Assembly (NCBI GenBank): GCA_012729555.1
Contig: JAAYCX010000057.1
Location: 20,821 to 84,820 of the forward strand
Direction: 5' to 3'
Length of the DNA: 64,000 nucleotides
Source of the DNA: Acidobacteriota bacterium
GTDB lineage: Bacteria; Acidobacteriota; UBA6911
The first letter of the stretch is position 1, and the number at the start of each line of letters is the position of its first letter. A program made the position numbers and the translations under genes. Below are positions 8,304-18,092 of this stretch, piece after piece. The notes beneath the pieces were generated by a model. The model worked only from the letters and a program-made list of their open reading frames with translations, did not search any database and was not told the origin of the DNA.

Positions 8304-8585
8304 TCAGTCCTGCGCCGGGCGCGGGTGCGCCGCGTTCAGTCGCCGGGTGAGGCGTGATTTCTGCCGCGCCGCCGCATTGCGGCTGATGGCCTTTTTCTGC
8401 CGGGACTTGTCGATCACGGAATAGAGTTCGGCCAGGGATTTGCCGGATTCCGCCGAGACCTCCCCCTCGAGCTGTTCCCCGAACTTCTTCAGGCAGGTGC
8501 GGAGGGTGCTGCGGTTGCTGCGATTGTTCTCCCGGTGCTTCAGATTCTGCCGGTGTGCCTTGAGGGCCGACGCATGATTCGCCAT
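8304..8585 (-). CDS. rpsT: 30S ribosomal protein S20
   Basis: 93 residues beginning MANHASALKAHRQ with the typical S20 pattern of repeated basic helices (RENNRSNRSTLRTCLKKF; SRQKKAISRNAAARQKSRLTRRL). S20 binds 16S rRNA in the body of the small subunit. The ATG lies 9 bases after GGGAGC. An 11-codon longer version lacks support. It has its own promoter 70-100 bases upstream and a leader of about 65 bases. Confidence 0.96.
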   Translation of the reverse strand: MANHASALKAHRQNLKHRENNRSNRSTLRTCLKKFGEQLEGEVSAESGKSLAELYSVIDKSRQKKAISRNAAARQKSRLTRRLNAAHPRPAQD

Positions 8586-8658
8586 TCGGACTTGCTCCCA
8601 TTGTGTGTGCCAGACCAACGGAGCAGAGGGTGCTCTCCTCTCCTCCTAAAAACTCCTT

Positions 8659-8687
8659 ACGATACAATCAGTTAAGATCAATGTCAA
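8659..8687 (-). promoter_or_regulatory. Promoter of rpsT
   Basis: On the minus strand TTGACA (8687-8682), a 17-base spacer and TATCGT (8664-8659). It sits back to back with the phoH promoter, only 14 bases between the two -35 hexamers. Confidence 0.7.
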
Positions 8688-8701
8688 ATAAATTTTTCCG
8701 A

Positions 8702-8730
8702 TTGACTTCCCCGGCGGCCGGACCTAGAAT
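8702..8730 (+). promoter_or_regulatory. Promoter of phoH-ddl
   Basis: TTGACT (8702-8707), a 17-base spacer and TAGAAT (8725-8730). The predicted leader is about 95 bases. Confidence 0.7.
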
Positions 8731-8833
8731 TCCTTTTGAACATGAAAGCTCGATCTTGTTTTGGAAGCATGCTTTCCGGCAACATTCCGAATCCGCCTTT
8801 TCCCCCGTATTCGAGGTCAAACCCGGTTTGTAG

Positions 8834-9811
8834 ATGAGAAAAGTCCTACTGTCCGACCGCAGCCTGCAGCTCCTGTTCGGCCCTCTTGACGAGAACGCGA
8901 AATTTCTCGAAAACCTTTTCGACGTCACGATCCAGACGCGCGACGGCGGGCTGACGATCGACGGCGAGGAGAAGGACGTCGCCGCGCTCGAAAGGATCCT
9001 GCTCGATTTCTCCGCGCTCGCCGACAGGGGGCACGCCATCACCAACGGCGACCTGAAATCGGCCTTCCGGCAGATCGCGGAAAACGCCGCGCTGTCGCTT
9101 CACGATTTCTTTCCCAAGATGCAGCTGCTGACCGGGGGGAAGCGCCAGGTGACGCCCAAGAGCCCGAACCAGCGGCGCTATATCGAGGCGATCAGGGGCA
9201 ACGACATCGTCTTCGGCATCGGGCCGGGGGGGACGGGGAAGACGTTCCTGGCGGTCGCCATGGCCCTTACCTGCCTGATCGAGAAGAAGGTGTCGCGCAT
9301 CATTCTCACCCGCCCCGCGGTCGAAGCGGGGGAGCGGCTGGGATTCCTCCCCGGCGACATCGAGGAGAAGATCAACCCCTACCTGCGGCCGCTGTACGAC
9401 GCGCTCCATACCCTGCTCGAGAGCGAAAGGATCCAGCGCTACGTCGAGGAGAGGACCATCGAGATCGCCCCCCTGGCATTCATGCGCGGCAGGACTCTGG
9501 GGGACGCCTTCATCATCCTGGACGAGGCGCAGAACACCACCTCGGAGCAGATGAAGATGTTTCTGACCCGGATCGGGACGCGGTCCAAGGCCGTCATCAC
9601 GGGCGACGTCACCCAGATCGACCTCCCCTTCGGGCGCGCCTCCGGGCTGGTGGAGGCCCGGAAGATCCTGGGCAGCGTCGAGGGGATCGCCTTCTGCTCC
9701 TTCAACGAGAACGACGTGGTTCGGCACCACCTGGTGCGGCTGATCATCAAGGCGTACCAGCGGCACGCCGAAAACGAACCGGGGAACGGGGACCATGCGC
9801 CAAGACCGTAG
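8834..9811 (+). CDS. PhoH-family ATPase
   Basis: 325 residues of the PhoH/YbeZ type. An N-terminal KH-like part (about 1-95) precedes a P-loop ATPase with Walker A GPGGTGKT at 130-137 and Walker [28 protein letters not shown] and the [11 protein letters not shown] segment are highly characteristic. YbeZ-type PhoH proteins are thought to act with the YbeY ribonuclease in ribosome and RNA quality control, but ybeY does not follow here. The 3' end overlaps ddl by 17 bases, implying coupled translation. Confidence 0.92.
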   Translation: MRKVLLSDRSLQLLFGPLDENAKFLENLFDVTIQTRDGGLTIDGEEKDVAALERILLDFSALADRGHAITNGDLKSAFRQIAENAALSLHDFFPKMQLLTGGKRQVTPKSPNQRRYIEAIRGNDIVFGIGPGGTGKTFLAVAMALTCLIEKKVSRIILTRPAVEAGERLGFLPGDIEEKINPYLRPLYDALHTLLESERIQRYVEERTIEIAPLAFMRGRTLGDAFIILDEAQNTTSEQMKMFLTRIGTRSKAVITGDVTQIDLPFGRASGLVEARKILGSVEGIAFCSFNENDVVRHHLVRLIIKAYQRHAENEPGNGDHAPRP

Positions 9812-10913
9812 GACCAGGCTGGGCATCCTCTTCGGGGGCCGATCGGGGGAGCACGAGGTTTCGCTCACCTCCGCCGCCAGCGTGATCGCGGCCCTGGATC
9901 CCGGGGACTACGAGATCTTCGCCGCCGGCATCACCCCCTCCGGCCGGATTGCCCGCCCCTCCGAACTGAAGCGCATGCTGCCGGCCGAACTCCTCGGGCG
10001 GATCCGGCCGCTCGCGGCGATCGGAACGGAGGCCTCGGTGCTGCGGGTCGCCTCGGGCGCCCCCGAGGACCCGCCGGCGGCCGGCGGCGGCGACGGGGGG
10101 CCCGAGATCTGGTTTCCCCTGCTGCACGGCCCTTACGGCGAGGACGGCACCATGCAGGGTCTGCTGGAAATGGCCGGCCTCCCCTATATCGGGTGCGGCG
10201 TGCTGGCTTCGGCCGCCGCCATGGACAAGGACCTGGCCAAGCGGCTGCTCGCGCAGTCGGGGCTTCCGGTGACCCCTTCGATGACGGTCTTTGCGCGCGA
10301 ACTGGAGGCCGGCCTGGGTTCGGTACGCGGGCGGGCCGAGCGCGCGTGGGGCTACCCGATGTTTTCCAAGCCCGCCAACCTCGGTTCTTCCGTGGGAGTG
10401 CACAAGATCCGGCGCCGGGAGGAATTCGGGGACGCCGTGCGCGATTCGGCCCGGTACGACCGGAAGATCCTGATCGAAAAGGGGATCGACGGCAGGGAGC
10501 TGGAATGCGCCGTTCTGGGCAACGACGGCGCGCGCGCCTCGGTGGTGGGGGAGGTGATTTCCGCCGGCGAGTTTTACGACTACGCATCGAAATATGTCAG
10601 CACGGAAAGCCGGCTGGAGATCCCGGCGCGGATCGACGCGGCGACGGCGGACGAAATCCGGACGCTGGCGCTCAGGGCCTTTGCCGCGCTGGACGGCAGC
10701 GGCCTGGCCCGGGTCGACTTCTTTCTGGACCGGGCTTCGGGCGGGGTCTGGATCAACGAGATCAACACCATGCCGGGCTTCACCCCCATCAGCATGTATA
10801 CCAAGCTCTGGGCGGCCGCGGGGGTGCCGTTCGCGCAGCTGGTGAGGGAGCTGATCCGCCTGGGCCTGGAGCGCTTCGAGGAGAGAAACGGCCGGACCAT
10901 GTCCCATCGGTGA
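9795..10913 (+). CDS. ddl: D-alanine--D-alanine ligase
   Basis: 372 residues of the ATP-grasp family. N-terminal [15 protein letters not shown], the substrate-binding [12 protein letters not shown], the ATP-grasp segments [16 protein letters not shown] and the C-terminal metal-binding ARVDFFLDR ... [15 protein letters not shown] are all present. It makes the D-Ala-D-Ala dipeptide for peptidoglycan precursors in the cytoplasm. The length and the insertion around residues 85-105 fit the DdlA/VanA-like long form. The start is the ATG just after GGGGA, inside the phoH end. Confidence 0.96.
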   Translation: MRQDRRTRLGILFGGRSGEHEVSLTSAASVIAALDPGDYEIFAAGITPSGRIARPSELKRMLPAELLGRIRPLAAIGTEASVLRVASGAPEDPPAAGGGDGGPEIWFPLLHGPYGEDGTMQGLLEMAGLPYIGCGVLASAAAMDKDLAKRLLAQSGLPVTPSMTVFARELEAGLGSVRGRAERAWGYPMFSKPANLGSSVGVHKIRRREEFGDAVRDSARYDRKILIEKGIDGRELECAVLGNDGARASVVGEVISAGEFYDYASKYVSTESRLEIPARIDAATADEIRTLALRAFAALDGSGLARVDFFLDRASGGVWINEINTMPGFTPISMYTKLWAAAGVPFAQLVRELIRLGLERFEERNGRTMSHR

Positions 10914-10934
10914 GCGCGCCGGGAGCGATCCGGC

Positions 10935-10964
10935 TTGAACCCCCGGCGGCGGTCAAGCTAATAT
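10935..10964 (+). promoter_or_regulatory. Candidate promoter upstream of the YdcH-like gene
   Basis: TTGAAC (10935-10940), an 18-base spacer and TAATAT (10959-10964), directly after ddl. It could drive the run from the YdcH-like gene through glyS. Confidence 0.55.
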
Positions 10965-10990
10965 CGTGAAAACGGCAGGAGGATTTGGCC

Positions 10991-11218
10991 ATGAGTTCTT
11001 TTACACCGGAAGATGCGCTCCGCGACCGGCTGCTGCGGGAAGACGACGAATACCGGGAGCTGGCCGCGGAGCATCGGAGATACGAGCAACAGCTCGAAGA
11101 TCTGACGCGCAAGCATTTTCTCAGCGAAGAGGAAGAACTGCTGGAAAAGACCCTGAAGAAGAAGAAGCTGGCGCTCAAGGACAAGATGCATTTCCTGGTC
11201 CTGCGGCAGCGGAGGTAG
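10991..11218 (+). CDS. YdcH/DUF465-like small coiled-coil protein
   Basis: 75 residues, strongly charged and helical, with LLREDDEYRELAAEHRRYEQQL followed by LKKKKLALKDKM, the usual two-helix pattern of the DUF465/SlyX-like YdcH family. The ATG is 8 bases after AGGAGG. A TTG two codons upstream sits too close to that site. The function of the family is not established. It is the first gene after a candidate promoter and precedes psd by about 95 bases. Confidence 0.8.
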   Translation: MSSFTPEDALRDRLLREDDEYRELAAEHRRYEQQLEDLTRKHFLSEEEELLEKTLKKKKLALKDKMHFLVLRQRR

Positions 11219-11257
11219 GCGGCAAGGAGACGCCCGTCAGGCGCCGGAATCCCGTCC

Positions 11258-11300
11258 GGACAGGGGGTGCCACGGGTTTCCTGTTCATTCACCCCTGTCC
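11258..11300 (+). other. Leader hairpin upstream of psd
   Basis: GGACAGGGGGTG (11258-11269) can pair with CACCCCTGTCC (11290-11300), 11 pairs with one bulged G and a 20-base loop. It ends 14 bases before the psd ATG and lacks a T-tract, so it is more likely an mRNA leader structure than a terminator. Confidence 0.45.
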
Positions 11301-11314
11301 AGGAAAGCGGCCCC

Positions 11315-11917
11315 ATGGCAAGCGACGCATACCGGTTTTTGATCCCCCTCCTGATCCTGGGCGGCCTGGCCGCTTTTTTCTCCCTCCCCCTCCCGGCCGG
11401 GATCCTCTTCGTTCTCGCGCTCTTCACCGCGTTTTTCTTCCGCAACCCGGAGCGGCGTGTTCCGGGCGATCCCGGCCTGGTGGTCTCTCCGGCGGACGGA
11501 AAGGTCGTGAAGATCGCGCGCCGGGAGGACGGCGAACAGACCCTCAGCATATTCCTCAGCATCTTTGACGTTCACATCAACCGTTCCCCCATAGACGGGG
11601 TGCTGGAGGATCTCCTGTACAAGCGGGGGAAATTCAAGGTGGCCTTCGACGAGGAGGCGTCCCGCGTCAACGAGCAGAACATCCTCACGATCTCGGGCGG
11701 CGGCGTGCGGCTGGTGGTCAAGCAGGTCGCCGGGATGATCGCGCGCCGGGTGATCTGCTGGAAGAAGCCGGGGGAGCCGGTCCGCCGGGGTGAGGTGATC
11801 GGACTGATCCGGTTCGGCTCGCGGGTGGATGTCGTCCTTCCGGAGGGGGTACGGATTCCGGTCAAGGTGGGCGACCGGGTCCGGGGCGGATCGAGCGTGA
11901 TCGGAGAGTGCGTATGA
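11315..11917 (+). CDS. psd: Phosphatidylserine decarboxylase proenzyme (short type)
   Basis: 200 residues with an N-terminal pair of membrane segments, then SPADGKVV, FLSIFDVHINRSPIDG and RFGSRVDVVLP. In this family the serine of that last GS motif becomes the pyruvoyl cofactor after self-cleavage. The enzyme turns phosphatidylserine into phosphatidylethanolamine in the inner membrane. The ATG at 11315 follows AGGAAAG. A 16-codon extension crosses the leader hairpin and is rejected. Its ATGA overlap with pssA puts the two consecutive steps of phosphatidylethanolamine synthesis in one transcript. Confidence 0.93.
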   Translation: MASDAYRFLIPLLILGGLAAFFSLPLPAGILFVLALFTAFFFRNPERRVPGDPGLVVSPADGKVVKIARREDGEQTLSIFLSIFDVHINRSPIDGVLEDLLYKRGKFKVAFDEEASRVNEQNILTISGGGVRLVVKQVAGMIARRVICWKKPGEPVRRGEVIGLIRFGSRVDVVLPEGVRIPVKVGDRVRGGSSVIGECV

Positions 11918-12687
11918 GCGACCCGGTGCTCGAGGACACGGGCGGCGGCGCGCGCCGCCTGGGACGCAGCGTTATCGTCCTTCCCACCCTTTTCACGGTG
12001 GGGAACCTGTTCTGCGGGTATTACGCCATCCTGTCCACGATGAACGGCTTGTACTCCCACGCCGCCTACGCCATCGGGATCGCCATCGTCCTCGATTCGA
12101 TGGACGGGTTCATCGCCCGGCTCACCCATTCGACCTCCGCCTTCGGGCTGCAGCTCGACTCGCTCGCCGACGTCATCTCCTTCGGCATCGCACCGTCGGT
12201 GCTCGCCCTGGTCTGGGGGCTCGGGCCCGTGGACCAGCGGCTGGCCTGGATCGCCGCCTTCACCTTCACCATCTGCGGCGCCATGCGCCTGGCGCGCTAC
12301 AACCTCCAGGCGGGAAATCTCAAGCACTTCGTCGGGCTGCCCATCCCCGCGGCGGGAGGGGCGGTGGCCGCCATCGTTCATTTTTTCGGCGGGCGCGTGA
12401 CCGGCGTGCCGGCCGCCAGCCTGATGGCCGCCGTCGTCTTCGCGCTGGCGTTTCTGATGATCAGCACGCTGCGCTTCAGCAGCCTGAAGCACGTGGCGCT
12501 GGGGAAGAAATCCCACCTGGCGGTCCTCGTCATGGGGCTCCTCCTGGCGCTGATTTTCTATCTGTCCCGGCCGACCCTGCTGGCCCTGGCGGGGGTATAC
12601 GTGCTGTCGGGCCCGGCGGCGCGCCTGTACTCCATGCTGCGGCGCAGGAAACCGGCGGAAGAAGAAGCGGAATCCGACCCCCGGTGA
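11914..12687 (+). CDS. pssA: CDP-diacylglycerol--serine O-phosphatidyltransferase
   Basis: 257 residues, about eight membrane helices. The CDP-alcohol phosphatidyltransferase signature is complete: D64-G65, A68-R69, G78, D82 and D86 in DGFIARLTHSTSAFGLQLD and the following SLAD. The order after psd, and the early VLPTLFTVGNLFCGYYAI segment, identify it as the PssA type rather than a cardiolipin or PG-phosphate synthase. It condenses CDP-diacylglycerol with serine. The chosen ATG overlaps the psd stop; a GTG two codons earlier is less likely. Confidence 0.94.
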   Translation: MSDPVLEDTGGGARRLGRSVIVLPTLFTVGNLFCGYYAILSTMNGLYSHAAYAIGIAIVLDSMDGFIARLTHSTSAFGLQLDSLADVISFGIAPSVLALVWGLGPVDQRLAWIAAFTFTICGAMRLARYNLQAGNLKHFVGLPIPAAGGAVAAIVHFFGGRVTGVPAASLMAAVVFALAFLMISTLRFSSLKHVALGKKSHLAVLVMGLLLALIFYLSRPTLLALAGVYVLSGPAARLYSMLRRRKPAEEEAESDPR

Positions 12688-12723
12688 CCGCGCCCCTCCC
12701 GCCGGCCGCACCCGATCGCCCCT

Positions 12724-13476
12724 ATGCCCGTACATGAGCTGGAAGCCATCATTTTGAGACAGTACGCCCTCTCGGACGCCGATCGCGTCATCGTGGCGCT
12801 CTCGAGGGAGCAGGGGAAGGTGCGCGCCGCGGCCCGGGGGATCAAGAAGCCGCGAAGCCCCCTCGCCGGGTGCCTGGAACCCTCGAACCACGTGCGGCTG
12901 GAACTCTGGGTCCGGGAGGGGAGGGACCTCGGCCGGGTCCGGGGGGCGGAGCTCATCCACTCCTTCCTGGGCCGTACCCCCGATTACGGGAGGATGTGCG
13001 TTTTTTCCTACTTCGCCGAGCTGGTCGGCGAACTGGTCCCCGAGGGCCAGTCCAGCCCCGCGATGTTCCGGCTCCTGCTGGCCTGCCAGCACGCCGCGGA
13101 GGCGCGCCCCTCGTCCCGGGCGCTCGTGCGCTATTTTGAGGTGTGGTGCCTGAAACTCGGCGGCCTTCTGCCGAATTATGCCTATTGCTCCGGTTGTGGC
13201 AAGTGTGTTAAAGATGAGGGGTTTTTTGCATGGATCGAAGCCGGTCAAGCGCGCTGCGCGGCCTGTGCCGGGGGGCGGGGCATGCGGGTGGGGCCGGCGG
13301 CCGCCGCGGCTCTCGGGGAGATGATGGGCACCCCCCCCGAAAAGTTCGCGGCGAGCACCTTCCCGAGGGGCGCCCTGGAGGATCTCGAGCGCCTTTTCCG
13401 GAAGCTGCTCGAGCTGCACCTGGACAGACAACTTAAATCCTACAGGATTATGTGCGAGGCGGTTCAAGAAGAATAG
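12724..13476 (+). CDS. recO: DNA repair protein RecO
   Basis: 250 residues. The N-terminal OB fold (EAIILRQYALSDADRVIVALSREQGKV) is followed by a helical domain and a zinc-finger-like set of cysteines (YCSGCGKC ... CAACAGG). RecO works with RecR in loading RecA onto SSB-coated single strands. The start follows pssA by 36 bases and has only a weak ribosome site. The stop abuts the glyQ start with no gap, a recO-glyQ-glyS order seen in several bacterial groups. Confidence 0.93.
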   Translation: MPVHELEAIILRQYALSDADRVIVALSREQGKVRAAARGIKKPRSPLAGCLEPSNHVRLELWVREGRDLGRVRGAELIHSFLGRTPDYGRMCVFSYFAELVGELVPEGQSSPAMFRLLLACQHAAEARPSSRALVRYFEVWCLKLGGLLPNYAYCSGCGKCVKDEGFFAWIEAGQARCAACAGGRGMRVGPAAAAALGEMMGTPPEKFAASTFPRGALEDLERLFRKLLELHLDRQLKSYRIMCEAVQEE

Positions 13477-14385
<909 letters not shown>

Positions 14386-14394
14386 GACGGGGAT

Positions 14395-16497
14395 ATGGAA
14401 AAATCAGAGCTTGTCGTCGAATTGGGAATGGAAGAAATCCCGGCGTCCATGATCGCCGATGCCGCGGAGCAGCTTGCGGGCCGCCTCGCCGCGGCGCTCC
14501 TGGAGCATCGCCTTCCGGCGGGGAAGCGCACGCTGTGGCACACCCCGCGCCGGATCATCCTGGGCCTCGAGGATATCCCGGTGCGGCAAAGCGACCTCGA
14601 GGAAACGATCATGGGGCCGCCCAGGAGGGTGGCCTACGACGCCGCCGGCAAACCGACGCGGGCGGCGCTCGGTTTCGCCGAAAAGAACGGGGTGTCCCTC
14701 GCGAGGGTCGGCGTCGTCGAAACCCCGAAGGGGGAATACCTATCGCTCGTGCGCCGGGTGCGCGGGGAACCCGCGGGCCGGATCCTCGCGCGGCTGATCC
14801 CCGAAGCCATCGGGTCCATCCAGTTCCCCAAGACGATGCACTGGAGCCCGGACCACTTCCGGTTCGCCCGGCCGGTGCGCTGGATCGTCGCCCTGTTTGG
14901 CGGCAGGGTGGTCCGGTTCCGGCTCGCGGACGTCGCCTCCTCGCGCTACACCTCCGGGCACCGGTTCCTGGGCCGTCGGCGGATCGCGGTGCGTTCCCTC
15001 GAATCCCTCGGGGAGGCGCTCCAGCGGAACGCGGTGCTGGCGGACCCCGCCCAGCGGCGCGCGCGCATCGAGGCGGGCCTCGCCGAGTGCGCCGCCCGGG
15101 CCGGAGGCCGGCTGCTCGAGGACGCGGCGCTGCTGGAAACGGTGGTGAACCTCAACGAGGCCCCGTCGGTGGTCCTGGGGAACTTCGAGGAGCGGTTTCT
15201 GGCGCTCCCGCAGGAGATCCTGATCACGGTCATGCGGGAACACCAGAAATACTTCTCGGTCCTCGACGGCGAGGGGAGGCTGCTCCCCTGTTTCCTGGCG
15301 GTGGTCAACCTGTTCTCCGACCCCGGGGGGGATATCCAGGCCGGGCATGAGCGCGTGCTCCGGGCCCGGCTGGCCGACGCGGCCTTCTTCTGGGAGACCG
15401 ACCGCAGGCAGGCGCTCGCCGATCGGGCCCCCGCCCTCCGGAACGTGCTTTTCCAGGAAAAGCTCGGGTCCTACGACGAAAAGAGCCGCCGCGTCCTCGA
15501 GCTGCTCCCCCGCCTCGCCGAGGCGCTGGGCCGCCGGGAATGGCTCGCCGATCTCGAGACCGCCGCCCGCATGTACAAGTGCGACCTCATCACCGAAATG
15601 GTCAAGGAGTTCACCGACCTTCAGGGGGTCGTCGGGGGCCTGTACGCCCGCGCGGAGGGCTACCCGGAGACGGTCTGGCGCGCGGTATACGAACAGTACT
15701 ATCCCAAATCCACGGCCTCCCCCTCGCCTTCGACGGGGCACGGGGCCGTCCTGGCGCTGGCCGACCGCCTCGACACCGTCACGGGGTGTTTCGCGATCGG
15801 GCTGGTCCCGTCGGGGTCGGGCGATCCCTTCGCGGTCCGCAGGCAGGGGAACGGGATCCTCAAGATCCTCTTCGACCACCGGTTGAGCCTCTCGCTCGGC
15901 CGGGCCATCGAGTGGAGCCTGGCCGCTCACGGCCGGGTGCCGGCGGACACCGCGGCGGAACTCGGACGCTTCTTCGAGGGGCGCCTCCGTTTCCTATTCG
16001 AGGAAATGGGTTTTGCCTACGACTGCGTTCATGCCGTGCTGGCGGCGGGCTTCGACGATCCCCTGGACGCGCTCGACCGGCTGCGCGCCCTCGAGGAAAT
16101 CAGGCAGGAGGCCGATTTCCTCTCCCTGGCCTCCAATTTCAAACGGGTGGTCAACATCCTGGCCAAGGCGGGGGAAGGGACGGACCCGGCCGCCGGGCCG
16201 ACCGGCTCCGAGGTGGAGGAATCCCTGCTGACCGAGACGGCGGAACGGGCCCTGTACCGGAGCTTCCTCGGCATCCGTCCCGAGGTGGATGCGGCGCGAC
16301 GGCGCCATGATTACGTGCGCACGCTCCGGCTGATGGCCTCCATGCGGGGCGCGGTCGATACCTTTTTCAACGATGTCATGGTCATGGCCGAAGATCCGGC
16401 GACCCGGCGAAACCGGATCGCCCTGCTCTCCGCCATTTCCCGGCTTTTCAACAGCGTGGCGGACATTTCGAGGATAGTCGTCGAAAAGGGGGCGTGA
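14395..16497 (+). CDS. glyS: Glycyl-tRNA synthetase beta chain
   Basis: 700 residues with the beginning VVELGMEEIPASMI typical of GlyS, the segment QFPKTMHWSPDHFRFARPVRWIVAL, an HD-like region around MREHQKYFSVLD and a C-terminal anticodon-binding domain (FFNDVMVMAEDPATRRNRIALL). The beta chain binds tRNA-Gly and supports editing and anticodon recognition. It is the last gene of the run that begins with the YdcH-like gene. About 195 bases separate it from ino1. Confidence 0.98.
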   Translation: MEKSELVVELGMEEIPASMIADAAEQLAGRLAAALLEHRLPAGKRTLWHTPRRIILGLEDIPVRQSDLEETIMGPPRRVAYDAAGKPTRAALGFAEKNGVSLARVGVVETPKGEYLSLVRRVRGEPAGRILARLIPEAIGSIQFPKTMHWSPDHFRFARPVRWIVALFGGRVVRFRLADVASSRYTSGHRFLGRRRIAVRSLESLGEALQRNAVLADPAQRRARIEAGLAECAARAGGRLLEDAALLETVVNLNEAPSVVLGNFEERFLALPQEILITVMREHQKYFSVLDGEGRLLPCFLAVVNLFSDPGGDIQAGHERVLRARLADAAFFWETDRRQALADRAPALRNVLFQEKLGSYDEKSRRVLELLPRLAEALGRREWLADLETAARMYKCDLITEMVKEFTDLQGVVGGLYARAEGYPETVWRAVYEQYYPKSTASPSPSTGHGAVLALADRLDTVTGCFAIGLVPSGSGDPFAVRRQGNGILKILFDHRLSLSLGRAIEWSLAAHGRVPADTAAELGRFFEGRLRFLFEEMGFAYDCVHAVLAAGFDDPLDALDRLRALEEIRQEADFLSLASNFKRVVNILAKAGEGTDPAAGPTGSEVEESLLTETAERALYRSFLGIRPEVDAARRRHDYVRTLRLMASMRGAVDTFFNDVMVMAEDPATRRNRIALLSAISRLFNSVADISRIVVEKGA

Positions 16498-16550
16498 CGT
16501 GGATCGCACCCGGTTTTCCGTCCGGCGGGCTCTGGAATTGTTCGAGCCCT

Positions 16551-16579
16551 TTGACGACCGGTCGAAGGGCTGCAATAAT
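16551..16579 (+). promoter_or_regulatory. Promoter of ino1 with extended -10
   Basis: TTGACG (16551-16556), a 17-base spacer and AATAAT (16574-16579) directly preceded by TGC, giving an extended -10. The predicted leader is about 109 bases. Confidence 0.65.
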
Positions 16580-16644
16580 TCCAAAGCGCTTTATGTCCCG
16601 GGGGCCGCAGCAGGTTGCCCCCCCAGGTGCTCTTAATAATCCCG

Positions 16645-16674
16645 ATGGCGCCGGCGCGGCTGGCGCGGCGCCAT
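16645..16674 (+). other. GC-rich hairpin in the ino1 leader
   Basis: ATGGCGCC (16645-16652) pairs with GGCGCCAT (16667-16674), and inner GCGC repeats can extend the stem. It ends 20 bases before the ino1 start codon, close to the ribosome-binding region, so it may affect translation. Confidence 0.45.
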
Positions 16675-16694
16675 TCTACTTGAGGAACTGAAAG

Positions 16695-18011
16695 ATGATC
16701 TCCAAAGGAATCACTATTGCCCCCCCAGAGGGGAAACTGGGCGTTGTCATCCCCGGCATGGGCGCGGTCACCTCCACCTTCATCGCCGGAGTCCTGGCCA
16801 TCAGGAAAGGCCTGGCCAAGCCGATCGGGTCGCTCACGCAGATGGGCACCATCCGGCTGGGAAAGCGCACCGACAACCGCATCCCGATGATCAAGGAGTT
16901 TCTCCCGCTCGCCTCCCTCGAGGACATCGTCTTCGGGGGATGGGACATCTTCTCCGACGACATGTACACCGCCAGCGTCAAGGCGGGGGTACTGGAGAAG
17001 AGCCTGCTCGACCAGATCCGCCCGGAAATGGAAGCCATCAAGCCGTGGCCGGCGGCCTTCGACAAGGCCTACGTCAAGAAGCTGGACGGCACGCACGTGA
17101 AAAAGGGCGCCAACAAGATGGAGCTGGCGGAGCAGGTCATGGAGGATATCCGCAACTTCCAGAAGGCCAACAACCTGACCCGCACCGTCATGGTGTGGAT
17201 CGGCAGCACCGAGGTCTTCCTGAAGGCGTCGGCGGTGCACGCGACCATCGAGAGCTTTGAAAAGGGGATGAGGGAAAACGACCCCGGCATCGCCCCGAGC
17301 ATGATCTACGCCTACGCCGCCATCAAGATGGGGATCCCGTACGCCAACGGCGCCCCCAACCTCACGGCCGACATCCCCGCGCTGCTGGAGCTGGCCAAAC
17401 AGAACAACGTCCCGGTATGCGGCAAGGACTTCAAGACCGGGCAGACGCTCATGAAGACCATCCTGGCCCCGGGTTTGAAATCGCGCATGCTGGGCCTGAA
17501 CGGCTGGTTCTCCACCAACATCCTGGGGAACCGGGACGGCGAGGTCCTGGACGACCCCGAGTCGTTCAAGACCAAGGAGGAGAGCAAGCTGTCGGTGCTG
17601 GAACACATCCTGCAGCCGAAGCTCTATCCCGACCTCTATTCCAACTACACCCACAAGGTCCGCATCAATTACTACCCGCCCAGGGGGGACGCCAAGGAGG
17701 GCTGGGACAACATCGACATCTTCGGCTGGCTCGGCTACCCGATGCAGATCAAGGTCGATTTCCTGTGCCGCGATTCCATCCTGGCGGCGCCCATCGCGCT
17801 CGACCTGGTGATCCTGCTCGACCTGGCGCACCGCTGCGGCATGGGCGGGATCCAGGAATGGCTGTCGTTCTACTTCAAGAGCCCGATGGTCGCACCGGGG
17901 CTCTACCCGGAGCACGACCTGTTCATCCAGCTCATCAAGCTGAAGAACACCATGCGCCACCTGAAGGGGGAGGACCTGATCACCCACCTGGGCCTGGAGT
18001 ATTACGATTAG
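16695..18011 (+). CDS. ino1: myo-Inositol-1-phosphate synthase
   Basis: 438 residues. The NAD-binding start GVVIPGMGAVTSTFIAGV is followed by GGWDIFSDDMY, VMVWIGSTEVF, NGAPNLTADIPALLELA, the substrate/lysine segment GKDFKTGQTLMKT, and NILGNRDGEVLDDPESFKTKEESK, all typical of bacterial and archaeal inositol-3-phosphate synthases. It isomerises glucose 6-phosphate to inositol 3-phosphate through an NAD-dependent oxidation, aldol and reduction. The gene has its own promoter and strong terminator, so it is a single-gene unit. Downstream use (phosphatidylinositol, an inositol solute or a glycan) is not shown by neighbours. Confidence 0.95.
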   Translation: MISKGITIAPPEGKLGVVIPGMGAVTSTFIAGVLAIRKGLAKPIGSLTQMGTIRLGKRTDNRIPMIKEFLPLASLEDIVFGGWDIFSDDMYTASVKAGVLEKSLLDQIRPEMEAIKPWPAAFDKAYVKKLDGTHVKKGANKMELAEQVMEDIRNFQKANNLTRTVMVWIGSTEVFLKASAVHATIESFEKGMRENDPGIAPSMIYAYAAIKMGIPYANGAPNLTADIPALLELAKQNNVPVCGKDFKTGQTLMKTILAPGLKSRMLGLNGWFSTNILGNRDGEVLDDPESFKTKEESKLSVLEHILQPKLYPDLYSNYTHKVRINYYPPRGDAKEGWDNIDIFGWLGYPMQIKVDFLCRDSILAAPIALDLVILLDLAHRCGMGGIQEWLSFYFKSPMVAPGLYPEHDLFIQLIKLKNTMRHLKGEDLITHLGLEYYD

Positions 18012-18034
18012 GGAGCAGGAAGGAAAGGGAAAGG

Positions 18035-18064
18035 AAAGGGGGAGCCTCGGCTCCCCCTTTTTTT
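18035..18064. terminator. Bidirectional intrinsic terminator between ino1 and ppdK
   Basis: Perfect stem GGGGGAGC/GCTCCCCC (18038-18045 and 18050-18057) with a CTCG loop, flanked by an A-run and followed by seven T residues at 18058-18064. It can stop both convergent transcripts. Confidence 0.93.
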
Positions 18065-18092
18065 GCGCCGCGCCCGCCGGGGCGCGGCGGGC

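Noticed and set aside
16494..16691. A 65-codon frame between glyS and ino1
   Set aside because: It covers the ino1 promoter and leader hairpin, has no ribosome-binding site and no recognisable protein features.
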